Below, in pieces: positions 47,138 through 56,897 of a stretch of DNA of 56,897 nucleotides. A program made the translations under genes and the position numbers. Numbering within the stretch: the stretch's first letter is position 1; each line of letters opens with the position of its first letter. Source of the stretch: Antrodiella citrinella (lineage: Eukaryota > Basidiomycota > Agaricomycetes > Polyporales > Steccherinaceae); NCBI GenBank assembly GCA_004802725.1, contig SGPM01000167.1:1-56897 (forward strand), written 5' to 3'. The notes under the pieces were generated by a model. The model made no database searches. It was given only the letters and a program-made list of their open reading frames with translations, and was not told where the DNA came from.

Positions 47138-47555
47138 TATATACCGGCCTCTCACAGGACGCCGTCCTCGCCTTCTGAGGGTTCTCTCATCCACGGTCGT
47201 GTTTATCTCCCGTCGCATTTCTCGTGCTTAACATGCATATCGATCCTCCCAGCACCCTTAGGTCGAGAACGAGGTCGCCAGCAAGATGGTTGAGGCGGGC
47301 GTCGAAAAGCACAGAACTCGTGCAGACAAGGGTCGTGAGTTCATTTCACCCACTTAAAACCGTCTCCGCTGATGTAGGCGTCCCAAGTTACTCGCAGGAA
47401 TAACGCTTTCGTACGGTGGTCTTCTGTCTGTAGCTCAGCCGGCATCAGCACGAACAACTCCGGTCTAGTCAAAGTCATAGGTGGATTCTTGTTGTCGGTT
47501 TGGTAATGTAGGTTGCGCTTTGGTCTTCGCACAACTGACACTACGTTCAGGGAGT
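47138..47555 (+). pseudogene. Broken 5' duplicate of the formate/nitrite transporter gene
   Basis: The stretch aligns with the promoter, exon 1, intron 1 and exon 2 of the gene at 49265. It has the same TATATA (47138-47143), the same start ATGCATATCGATCCTCC (47233), and matching GTTGAGGCGGGCGTCG and GTCAAAGTCAT(A/G)GGTGGATT blocks. Two extra bases after ACCCTTAGGTCG shift the frame in exon 1. The end of exon 1 with its donor is lost, exon 2 carries further changes, and similarity stops near 47555, before exon 3. It cannot make the transporter. Confidence 0.82.
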
Positions 47556-49153
47556 CGACGAAACCGTCGGTTTGACCTCTGTCAAATTACCATAAACGAC
47601 TAGGTACGAGACTAGGGTGTTTCGACTTCAATGTATTCTTACTGCTTCGTCCTGACCTGACTTGACCTTCATACTCACCAGTCTCTGCCCATCTGACATT
47701 GCCATAAATTACCATTTAGAATTAAAAATCATGCTACATGATGACACATGATTCATACTTTAGGAAAGGTGAGTACGGAGACACAACGTGATCATGAATC
47801 CCGAAGCCAGTGAACGGGTATGTTGCGTGGTGAATAACTGTGGATTCGTATGTGAATTGAGACCGGGTGGTTCTCCCTGCGCCGGCAACAAATGCTTGTT
47901 TTTTGTGGCTGAGTCAAAGACACGACAAACTTGCGACGAAGAGCTCACATCAAAAGCTAGCTCTCTGTCCCACTGCACATCTTGCTTGAGAATTCAGGGA
48001 CTAAGTATGTGAGTTCGTATGTGGTCATAAGCACCAGGACACGAGTCGCGATCAGTCCGGCGACGTCGGCGACCCCAGATTATGTAAAGGCTCGCACTTC
48101 GCCGTAGCCGTCACCCCGGAGTGATCGCCACGATTCTCCTGCATCTTTCTTCATCCACCGTGAGTCTCATCTTCATGTCTTCATAAAGTATGCACCTACT
48201 TGCACTGACTACATTTCAATGGTAGCGATGAAACTGAAGATGCAGCTTCTCAACTCCTCGGGCTCCTCAAGCGGTTGCAGACATGCCACGACATCCGAGT
48301 CTGAGTCCGTTAATCTACCCTTGTCAACGTATGTCTCTTCGCGAACAACAACATGCAATGTACGTTTGCGTCGGGTCCGGATTTCACGGTGTCCCGAAGG
48401 CCCTGCACCGGACACCCTACATATGTTCCAGTACTTACGTTCCATTATGCGGGGATGTTTACGGATCAAATGGGGCCGAGATGCATGAGGATGTATGGTC
48501 AGAAGGTACACCATTGTCACCTCAAGGAGTAACGTACGTGAACTGCGCTTCCAAGCACCTATCTATGGTGGTAGTTGCACGAGGTCACTGCTGCCAGCTA
48601 GACGAAAGTCGCGGTACCGGTAGTCTTGCAGATCCCTGCACGACTTCTTATTCCACAACTCACTATTCGCTATAAAACTCCGCAGGGAGCATGCACCTGG
48701 CGGTTCCCTGCCTGTGTTTATCTGATCCCAGTCGAATCGGGCGCGTCGCCCCCTGAAGATACGTTGCGTTTGATCACCTGAGTCATCCAATATAACATTT
48801 GACATTGCATCTTCTTCAGATCAACTATGTATGATGTATCCCGATCGCGCTATCACTATTTCAGCTCTACCCCGCATGAGCACATGGAGAATGTGGGGGA
48901 TATACAGAGAGGTACAGAGCCTCTACGTATCGCAAATTGGGAAGTCTCCTAGCCACTTCCTGGCAACCCTTCCTCGATGTAGGTTTGCCAGCACGGTATC
49001 AATCTGGTTCTTTGGTGATCACCCAGAGAGGAAGGGGAGAGACCCACGGTTCGGATACGAGAAATGAAATGAGGTCGTCGCATGTGAAATGCTATTTTGG
49101 AAGGGTTTTAGAGCCACATCATCATATTCGTCCAGCGCCGTACGAAATCGACA
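47556..49153. other. Spacer between the FNT remnant and the FNT gene
   Basis: No supported gene. A short plus-strand frame around 48219-48320 has an acceptor-like start and a donor-like GTATGTCTC, but no recognisable product. Confidence 0.3.
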
Positions 49154-49159
49154 TATATA
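49154..49159 (+). promoter_or_regulatory. TATA element of the FNT gene
   Basis: TATATA lies 106-111 bases before the start codon. The same element and its surroundings (CGACATATATAC) occur in the broken copy at 47133-47144. Confidence 0.55.
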
Positions 49160-49264
49160 CTAGTCTCTCTCAGGCAGCCCACCTCGCGTTCTGAGGCCCC
49201 TTCTCTCGCCCGCGGTCGTGTTTACCTGCCTGCAACTGTCCCCATTACATTCTTCGTGCTCAAC

Positions 49265-50904
49265 ATGCATATCGATCCTCCCAGCACCTTGAGGCCGAAC
49301 GAGGTCGCCATACGGATGGTTGAGGCGGGCGTCGTAAAGCACAGAACCCGCGCAGACAAGATATTCTTCAAAGCGGTGAGTCCACGTCACCTACCTCATC
49401 CCGGCTCCGAACGCGTTGCTGATGTAGCCACCTCCCCAGTTCCTCGCGGGGATCATGCTTTCGTTCGGTGGCCTTCTTTCTGAAGTGATCCAGGCTGGCT
49501 CAGGTGGAATCAACACCGACAACCCTGGCTTGGTCAAAGTCATGGGTGGATTTGTGTTCCCAGTCGGTTTGGTGATGTAAGCTGTGCTTTGGTCATCTCT
49601 CTGGCACCCGTGCGAAGAACTGACACTCCCCCGTCCAGGATTGTCCTGCAAGGGCAAGAACTACTCACGAGCAACATGATGGTACTGCGCAACATCTGAT
49701 GCTTTGCATTCCATGAGCCTAATTGTGTTGCTCGCCAGATTCACCCCATAGCCGTTTTGAAGGGCGCAATTCCATGGTGGAGTTTGCCTCTCAACTGGCT
49801 CATCGGTGAGTACCTGGTCCTATGACGCCCGTGTGAACGTCGATGTTCATTCTTGCCCTGACAGTGACGTTCGGAAATCTCGTGGGCAGTCTGTTCTTCG
49901 CAGCCATCCTCGTGAAATGTAAGTTTACGCTCCTGGTGTCGATAGCGAACTGTGAATTTTCTTACCTTGGTTTCAGACAGCGGCATCATTTCGGCAGCTC
50001 CTTACCCTGCTTTCGTGCAGACATTCGCTCTGTGAGTGTTGCACGTTCTTATCATCCCGGACCCCGCTAAATGCCATTGTCGTGATAGCCACAAGGCTAG
50101 GGACCCAGAATGGCACCAGATTTTCTTGCGCGGTATTGGTTGTAATTTGTTGGTTTCTGTGGCAGTATGGGTGTGTATCGGGTTTATGCCCCCCCATCTG
50201 GTTTGTGATACTGATTTGTATCAATAGCAAGCCATGGGTGCCCGAGACACGATCTCGAAGGTACGCAATCTGTGCATTCAAGAAGATTGCTTTAACTGAT
50301 AGTAATTTCGTCAAGATTTTCGCCATTTGGATTCCCATATGGGTAATACCGCGTTCATTATTACCACAGCAATATTGCTGACAGAACGTCGCTTTCAGAT
50401 TTTCGTTGCCTGCGGCTTCGACCACGGTATGTTTCACTAAGAAGACTTCGGGACTTCGGCTTATGTTCTATTTAGTCGTCGCAAACATGTTCTCTGTTCC
50501 ATTGGGTATCATGATGGGCGCTGACGTGAGTACTATTTTCATAATTCACTCACAATAAACAGCGAACTGACCCGACGTCGTAGCTCTCTACCGCCGCGTA
50601 CATCCGGAAGTATGTGCCTTGACAATCCCAGTCCACTTCCGAGCCAGCACGACTAATTCATTCGGAATCCTTCCTTGTAGATCCCTCATCGCCGCATACA
50701 TCGGGAACATCATCGGTGCCCTCTTCGTCGCGCTTCCCTGCCGTCTATTTCCACCTCGGCGACTACCAATACGTTGCCGACACCGAGCTCGCCGCTCTGG
50801 AATCCGCGGAGGGCCACACTAGCCAGAACGTGAGGTCGGACAATTCGAGCACGACAGGGAACGACAAGGCGGGAGATTTCCGTGTGTCGGACACTCGCGC
50901 GTAG
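49265..50904 (+). CDS. Formate/nitrite transporter (FNT family), with a 3' frameshift
   Basis: Many short exons splice to MHIDPPSTLRPNEVAIRMVE, ADKIFFKA-FLAGIMLSFGG, NPGLVKVMGGFVFPVGLVM, IVLQGQELLTSNMM, LKGAIPWWSLPLNWLI, VTFGNLVGSLFFAAILVK, YSGIISAAPYPAFVQTFAL, DPEWHQIFLRGIGCNLLVSV, IFAIWIPIW, IFVACGFDHVVANMFSVPLG, LSTAAYIRK and SLIAAYIGNIIGALFVALP. These are the six-helix FNT blocks, including the conserved channel His (GFDHVVANM). FNT proteins pass formate, nitrite or similar monovalent anions; fungal members are known nitrite transporters, such as Aspergillus NitA. At about 50735-50740 one base too many shifts the frame. The expected ending (AVYFHLGDYQYVADTEL to VSDTRA, 50904) is in the next frame, while the read frame ends at 50822 after an odd Arg-rich tail. 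Confidence 0.88.
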
Positions 50905-51462
50905 ACGAGGATGCCGTTGCCCACGCCATAATGCCTCCGAGCTTTACGTCTCTTCTACTACGTGCGCGCACACCCTGTTGTATTTTACCCGCATTATCGC
51001 GTCTTCTTTCCCATAATCGTGTATTGGATCTGGAGGACTGCACTTCAACCTCGTGCTGGTTTTTGCTTCCAGTCATCGCATACCAGTCGCAATGTAAAAT
51101 GGTCCATAATCATCGAGTGAGTGAGTGAGTGAGTTAATCCGGATCTGGTCCCCTCTTGGAGCGCTGAAGTGGAGGTAATCAAGAATCTAGACCCGGTCCC
51201 CGCGGAATGCTGAAATCAGAGATTATGAAACGGTTGTTCTATATTCCTGCTATCGTGATAACGAGCTCCAGGCGTCATGATCGACACGCGCTTCATACTC
51301 CGACAGGATGTAGTGAGACTTGGCACGCCGCACCGCATCCATAAGTTGCAGAAGAACGTCATCGTCCTTTATGGTGCACGAGCAAAAATACGTCACGTAC
51401 ATGTATTCTGGACGTAGCTAAGAATCTCTCGGCCCGTTGGGATGGATACTCGACCGCTATGG
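50905..51462. other. 3' flank of the FNT gene
   Basis: Contains a short GAGT/GTGA microsatellite at about 51115-51133. No gene is recognised. Parts near 51100-51250 are probably 3' untranslated sequence. Confidence 0.35.
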
Positions 51463-51550
51463 AAAAAGCAGCTAAGGAAGGAGAAGCAATAAATATTGAG
51501 ACCCGTAGGTCTACCACTCCGGGAAAGCGTGTCATCCTTGTGCAGGGGCC

Positions 51551-51581
<31 letters not shown>

Positions 51582-51605
51582 TTCGTATGTCACCCCGAAG
51601 GGGAC
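51463..51605 (-). ncRNA. U6: U6 spliceosomal snRNA gene
   Basis: On the minus strand the near-invariant U6 core is present: TTGGAACGATACAGAGAAG, ATTAGCATGGCCCCTGC and CAAGGATGACACGC, with the ACAGAGA box and the AGC triad intact. The 5' end forms a CCCC-TTCG-GGGG stem-loop just downstream of 51605. An upstream TTATAC lies 26-31 bases before that point. The core covers 51527-51581. The 3' end is unsure. The first T-run (TTTTT, 51463-51467) lies about 60 bases beyond GACACGC, which would make the RNA about 140 bases instead of the usual ~100. A GTAGACC...CCTTAG segment at 51472-51514 could be an intron that restores the normal length. Confidence 0.92.
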
Positions 51606-52789
51606 AATGATTGTAGTATATGTAAGGTCGTATAAGATGCACTTTCGGATTGTGTTCAAGTCGCGGGTATTGGGCGCTTGCGTACGGTTCAAGTTCGTCC
51701 ACGCAGATGACCGTGACTCTTCAATACTACTTCCGGCGCAAAAAATAGATGTGTGGCAGTATATATAGTCGTCGTGATTTGAGAATACTTAAACACAAAG
51801 ATGCAGAAGAGACAGATCGAGAACGGTTGTGAGATATTCCGTACTTACAACCACCACACGCAAACTTGAATGTGGGGACGGACCAGCTCGTTGCACTGCA
51901 GTACCGATATGGGGCCACAGACAGTCGTTGATGACTAATCTGAGAATGTCTTGCTCAAGTTGTGACTGTTGTAAATCTGTCGCGCGAGGACGAAAAGACG
52001 AAATAGATAGAGTAGCTACGACAACCATCAAATACAGTACACATAGACATGTGAAAAGAGACATCTGACTAAGAAAATGGATGCCAATACTGAAGAGAAT
52101 AGCGGAAAAGATACAAAAGTATACTCGAAACATAGAGGCAGAAGTGGAATACCATACACGATCACAGATGATCGGGTCTGGACAAGTGGGCGGAATCCAA
52201 AAATTACAACTCAATATGAGCTGCGTTCCGGTGACCACTGACCACTGCTTACCGGCAGAATCAATTTGAAAGCTGAGTCCGGGCCTGCGGGAGTCATTGG
52301 GCGATCTGGACACAGCTAGCGCTTCAAGTTGTGGCGTCGTAAATGTTACGAGCGCTTGAACGCACCTCACACGTGACCGCGTCGCGTCGCGTTGGTGGCC
52401 ACCGGCGCCACTCGTTTGTGTTCGTTTTCCACGACTCTGACGAGGCCTCTTAGCAGTCACATCCAAGAGAATCTTCGAAAGAAAGGCAGCGGTGTGTATA
52501 CTCTGTGCTACTGTTCGGTCAAGGAATTGGGACTGACTCGTGCTATGCTTTGCCTTCAGCCAAGCGATTGAGCAATTTCGAAGGTGACTTGTGCGTATGA
52601 ATCAGTGCCTTTGTATGACCTCATGGTGGGTAATAATTTATATAATTCATACATGAACAGCTGTACCGAGTCACTTTGCGCCATCACCGACAACACGAGG
52701 CAGACATCCATTGTTCTGTTTACGCTGACGTTACTATCCTTCCACCGTAACCTTGCGTTCATCCCATTGTTGCATTTCATATTCCATTT
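51606..52789. other. Intergenic region with one long minus-strand frame
   Basis: A minus-strand frame at 51789-52466 is open for 225 codons and holds hydrophobic stretches (FCIFSAILFSIGIHFLS and FTCLCVLYLMVVVATLSI) followed by a soluble end. It has no recognised domain and could be chance or a small membrane protein. The area also holds the U6 promoter (51606-51640). Confidence 0.3.
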
Positions 52790-55676
52790 GNNCTGCACTT
52801 CATTGTTCCTATTATCGATCATCTAGACTCATCTATTGGATCCCGTCGGCNGTGGCCATCCTCGATGAGCGCGATATATTAACACCTGGNCAAGCTCATG
52901 TGGTACGTCCTTCTTTCCAACCACCACCATGGCCACTCCCTCTGACNCAACTGCGNCCGATCCAGCCATTAAACGCAGCCCCATNTNATTCAAACTCACC
53001 GATCGTCACGACGGTCTGACCAACTACCGCGAACACATAGGCAATACGCTCATGGAACCCGATCAATGTGTCGAGGTCGAGACTTCAGTGATGGTTGACA
53101 TGNTCCGTGAATCTAGCCGAGAGTTGAACGTTGACGACNCCGTCATTGATNTACGNCTCCTGACGGTGNGAGGGAGGAAAAGCCGACATATCCTGTCCTA
53201 GTGAGTNCATGNCATATTCCTGNGAGCTCAAGTTGTCTCACCCCAGACTGCAGTGTGAGTTCGTGCAGAAGGCTTTGGGAGGNCATCCATATGTTATCAA
53301 GGACGTCGCCGACTGGCCCGATCCGTTTCTCAAGCATGAGGACACGGGACTCGCTGACACTCGTCGCACCGATCTCATCATGTACAAGGACTNCTGTCAG
53401 GCGATNCAAGGTTTCATGGATATGGACAACTTCAAACAACCCGCTAACGAGGNCNGGCGACNATTCGCCGCGCGCACTTCGCATTCGGACGCCATGCTCA
53501 ACATCGAGGTCAAACTAGTCGGTCNTGCATTTGGAAACACTGCAAAGGNCGAGCCTCTCCTTCTCGATACCNAAGTTGCCAGGAGTATCCGGGGTCAGAT
53601 GTGCGATTCTGCNACCGAGGTTCAACTACCGATCATTTTTCTACACCATCTACATGTATCATTCGCTGGGACCGGGTTGGTGCAATGATCTCCAAAGAGA
53701 TTGACCTCGGGACTGACGCCATCACGCTCTTCAAATTCCTCCACTGCGTCGGTGATGCCACCGACGTTGAGCTCGGTCTGNATNCAANGGCGGAGGTCGT
53801 TGCTGAGGGGACCGCCGAAGCTCTGGAGCTCTCAGCGGCCATCTCTTCCTTCCCGCCNACCGCACGTCTGAAGNCATATGTTGAGAAGGCATTCCCCGAT
53901 ACGCTGTGGCCACTCTACAAGCTGCATGTTCCTGATAAGGACACCCCGACGAAGATGCACTACTTCCTCGNCAGGAATCTCCGCACTGGTAGCGTATCTC
54001 CTACAGGTCGCGCCACGAAGGGGTGGATTGCGTTTGATCTGGAGACCGGACTCGGTCCATATTCATACGGAGCTCGACGCTTATGCCCGTCTCGCCCCTC
54101 ATAATATTCCTGGAATNNCTACTGTTTGTTGTGGCNGANATCTCTCCAACCAGCGAATAATCACTCAAACGCTGTCCCCCACCTATTTGTCCCGCATCCA
54201 TACGCGCATTGTCTCAAACGAAGTCGGGATCCCTCACAAGGATTACGTGGCGTCATGGGAGCTCGTTTTTGTGGACACTAAGGCCTTTATTGGTGCGCTG
54301 ACTCTGTAAAATGTATCATTGTGATTTGGAAACTTGTGATGCCATTTTTATATCCTATAGNGCACAAGGGAGCGTGGACCCAGGCGGAGATCCTCCACCG
54401 CGACATCAGCGACGGCAACATCGTTCTNTATGAAGATCCGTACGAGGTGGTCAAACCTGGCGGAAAGCCCACGACCACAGGATTGTTAATCGACTGGGAC
54501 CTATGCAAGTACAAACATCATATGAGCGCAGGCGCCAGGCAGAACACTGGCTCGGTGAGCTCTGATATGTCACAGTACGTTTGCTCTAGCTAATCGTCAC
54601 ATCTTCAGGGTACNTGGAGATTCCTCTCCGCTGTATTGCCCAACTACCCGTCGAAAGGCAACGTCTTGGCCGATGACATCGAATNGTTTCTCCGTCTTTG
54701 CGCTTCGGTATCATAACCACAACAACCACCTTCCCAAAAACCTTTCACGCGCGTTGGATGTTTATGATGCATCTACCTACGCCGACTCGGACGGGATCTG
54801 GAAAGGCAGCACCGACAAACTCGCACACGTATCCGGGGGTACTTNACCTTTCATGCTGCGGGACAGGCAAGGCACATTTGCGATGCTCCTCGCATCTCNG
54901 AGCACCACATGCAAGGAGCATTACGCGACCTTCGACTTGGATAATCTAGAGAAGGAGAAACTCCGCCACCCGAACTGACCCGGACGTGGACGATCTGACC
55001 GACGGNCCCGTGTTGGACCTGGNCGATGACATAACAGAGGATTTGGAAGATATTGAGCCCGTCAAGGCAGATGCACGTCCGCTACNTGACACTCACGATG
55101 CCTTTTACCGNGCTCTCGTCCTGGCNGTTCGGAAGAAGGAATCNCTCGCTCGCAGCGCTTCCCGCCGAAGCAAGTCTGCTGTCGGGAGCTCTGGAAATCC
55201 TCGCAAGCGTGCCAGTGCTTCCGCGCAGGGTAGCTTAGNACGGCTCGCANAANAGGATGCACCGCNGTCAAGAAGTCGAAGATGACCGAAGTGGTAAACG
55301 CGACTGATCCTGCCACGGCTCANGNTGGTACCAGCGACGTTTTCGGATCTTCNCCCAACGCCGCACCAACTCGNCCGCCCGGAAGGAAGTCGAGATCGAC
55401 GAGGGGTAGGCTGTCGAGCGCAAAATAGGGTGGGACGAAACGATTGCTCTNAGGATCAATGCTCGATGCGTATCCATGTAACATTTGCATCGTTCCTTCT
55501 ATTCCGTTCTGTTTTATCGATATACTGCGAGCAGCTGTAACTATTTACATTCGTCCTCAGATGAGATACTTCTNACATTAGAGATCACACTGNTTTGANT
55601 TGTTGGGTGTTTTCTNTATTGTTTNTGGGNTTTGCTACTGTATCACTATTATTGTATCATGCTAATCCTACAAGTC
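52790..55676. other. Low-quality stretch with scattered N calls
   Basis: Undetermined bases, mostly single, occur every few tens of bases throughout this interval and nowhere else in the window. They coincide with the FunK1 gene and its flanks. Reading frames change at or near several of them. Confidence 0.95.
52929..55428 (+). pseudogene. FunK1-type protein kinase gene, disrupted or badly sequenced
   Basis: The order of conserved blocks is that of the fungal-specific FunK1 kinase family: an N-terminal region from MATPSD (52929), SDAMLNIEVKLVG, FYTIYMYH, IIRWDRVGAMISKEIDLG, GRATKGWIAFDL, WRPDSVHIHTELDAYARL and RIHTRIVSNEVGIPHKDYV. The catalytic loop EILHRDISDGNI has its Asp, the metal-binding segment reads GLLIDWDLCKYK, and GTWRFLSAVL, SVFALRYHNHNNHLPKNLS and a basic Ser/Arg tail to 55428 follow. 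Introns are at about 53200-53260, 54290-54360 and 54550-54610. Frames break near 53613-53665, near 54040 (between FDLETG and WRPDSV) and near 54685, places with N calls or missing bases. It may be a good gene in poor sequence or a true pseudogene. Confidence 0.72.
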
Positions 55677-55705
55677 CNGTTTGTTTCATTTCGTGCCTCA
55701 GAGCT

Positions 55706-56897
55706 TCAGCGCAGCTGAATACCCTGGAACTTCTTCGACAACGTCTCCAACTTCTTTTGCACAAGCTCTCTCTCAAGCAATGCAGCTTCGAACTGCTGCT
55801 TGAGCATCGCCGGGTCGTCTTCATCAGGCGCGACCGCAATGTGACGAGTGTGTTTTGGGATGGAAGGGATAAGGCATTCAGCGACCTCGTGATTGCCCTG
55901 CTCCTGCGACTGTGGAAGGTGTGTCTGAGAATCATCCGAGTAATCGTTGATGATCTCGTCCAACAAGTCATCATCTGGTGGTAGGAACGAACTAGTCAGG
56001 ATTGTAATGTGCATGAGGTGTGGAGACGGACTCACCCTGAGAGTAGACACTCATGTCGTCAGCCTCGCTGCATACTGAGGGAGGTGGCTGCTTCGCTTTG
56101 TCTGCTGAGGGTTGCAGCATAGACTCAATAGCCTCGAACTCAGCGCGCTGAAACTCATCCCAAACATCCTCAACGCCGACATCATGATGTCTGTCCTCCA
56201 TTGCCGCTTCGTATACGCCGTCTTCAGCCCTGAAGGGCGTGATGACGGGAGTGTCCTCCGCCTCCCATGGGTTGGCCAACTCAACGGAAGCAGGACTGGG
56301 TTGAGGTCCGCATAGTGGCTTTCCGGGGTTGAAGTCATGGAGGCGGGGGGCGACGGCGGGTACGGTGAGGCAGGGAGCGGATGGAGGAGGGAGCGGATGG
56401 AGGAGGAGCGGATGTGCGGTGGGAACGGTGCTCAGAGGAGGACGAGGAGCCGGACGCTCTGCGCTCGTCGGACTCCTGCTGAGTGTTGGAGGATGTAGAG
56501 TGGTAGGATGGTGCGTCGGAACGAACCGACTCGCCAGAACCGCGACGCTCCTTCTTCTCGTATTGAGGAGCAGGCTCGCTGACGTGCGTCTGCGAGGAGT
56601 GCGAACGCTCGCCTGTCTTCTCTCCATCCCTCCTCTTCTCCCAGGCCAGGGCATGTTCACTCTTGAATCCATGAGCGATACGATCCCATCGTGTCAAGAG
56701 CCACTCCATCAACCCTCTCGACACCTCCTTGTTGGGTCCACCCAAAAGCTTCCATGCAAACTTCTCAGCAAGCACTTTCGCGGTTGCTTTGGTTTCGGGG
56801 TAGTCCATCAAGGATGCAAGGTAGGTGAAGAGGTAGATCATCACCGCAAACGAGTGCGGCGCTATGAGCATACACAGGAGGCGCGAGTGGTTGACAT
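55706..56897 (-). CDS. C-terminal part of a regulatory protein, possibly RhoGAP-type
   Basis: The gene enters from the right edge. The first visible part (IAPHSFAVMIYLFTYLASLM, ATAKVLAEKFAWKLLGGPNK, GLMEWLLTRWDRIAHGF) looks like the last helices of a RhoGAP-like helical domain; this is a weak assignment. A Ser/Arg/Pro-rich linker and an acidic segment (EDVWDEFQRAEFEAIESML) follow. After an intron (about 55973-56038) comes a last exon DDDLLDEIINDYSDDSQTHL ending in a coiled coil (MLKQQFEAALLERELVQKKL, stop at 55706). At about 56370-56410, inside a repeated GGATGGAGGAG tract, the frame changes: PPPSAPSSIRS must become PPPSAPCLTVPAVAPRLHD. A one-base slip in the repeat, real or from sequencing, explains it. 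Confidence 0.5.

Noticed and set aside
51789..52466. 225-codon minus-strand frame as a definite gene
   Set aside because: Hydrophobic stretches exist but there is no known domain, no clear start context and no support from neighbours. Left as a note in the intergenic entry.
1..56897. CRISPR arrays, bacterial operons or phage elements
   Set aside because: The intron-rich gene structure and gene families are those of a nuclear fungal genome. No spaced repeat array was seen.

Overview
The window comes from a filamentous basidiomycete, most likely an Agaricomycete of the polypore type. Genes carry many 45-70 base GT-AG introns, including very small exons. The families are ones expanded in that group: DUF6535 and DUF6533 membrane proteins, a FunK1 kinase, an SRPK-like kinase, an integrase-core protein, an HMG-box factor and a Kre9/KNH-like secreted protein. 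Housekeeping genes (NAD kinase, SF3b subunit RSE1, tRNA-Val, U6 snRNA) sit among them. Gene models were spliced by hand from the raw sequence.

Layout. 1-350 (-): fragment of an unknown gene with in-frame stops. 510-2178 (-): SRPK-like kinase with one apparent frameshift. 2257-2607 (-): doubtful small gene. 3238-5662 (+): DUF6535 protein. 5925-9148 (-): NAD kinase. 9763-12151 (-): second DUF6535 protein. 12780-15530 (+): tandem pair of Kre9/KNH-like secreted protein genes. 15594-19824 (-): RSE1/SF3b. 19989-20097 (+): intron-containing tRNA-Val. 21657-23011 (-): HMG-box factor. 26624-27589 (-): BTB/POZ protein. 28333-29233 (-): glycine-rich RRM protein. 30691-31609 (-): eroded kinase-like gene. 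32181-36396 (-): HMT1/ABCB6-type half ABC transporter. 37465-39402 (-): DUF6533 seven-helix-type protein. 40523-42150 (-): degenerate integrase-core gene. 42426-43689 (-): HSL-type alpha/beta hydrolase. 44080-46071 (-): unrecognised low-complexity protein. 47138-47555 (+): broken 5' copy of the formate/nitrite transporter gene that lies complete at 49265-50904 (+). 51463-51605 (-): U6 snRNA. 52929-55428 (+): disrupted FunK1 kinase in a stretch full of N calls. 55706-end (-): C-terminal part of a gene leaving the window.

The genes do not form one pathway. RSE1, U6 and the RRM protein all concern RNA processing but are not clustered. The more interesting material lies in duplication and decay: the secreted-protein pair with an identical first exon but different promoters, the FNT gene with a broken 5' duplicate, the integrase-core gene lacking two expected catalytic acids, and repeated frameshifts in otherwise well preserved genes. 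The frameshifts may be real or assembly error. I did not find a convincing new multi-gene system.
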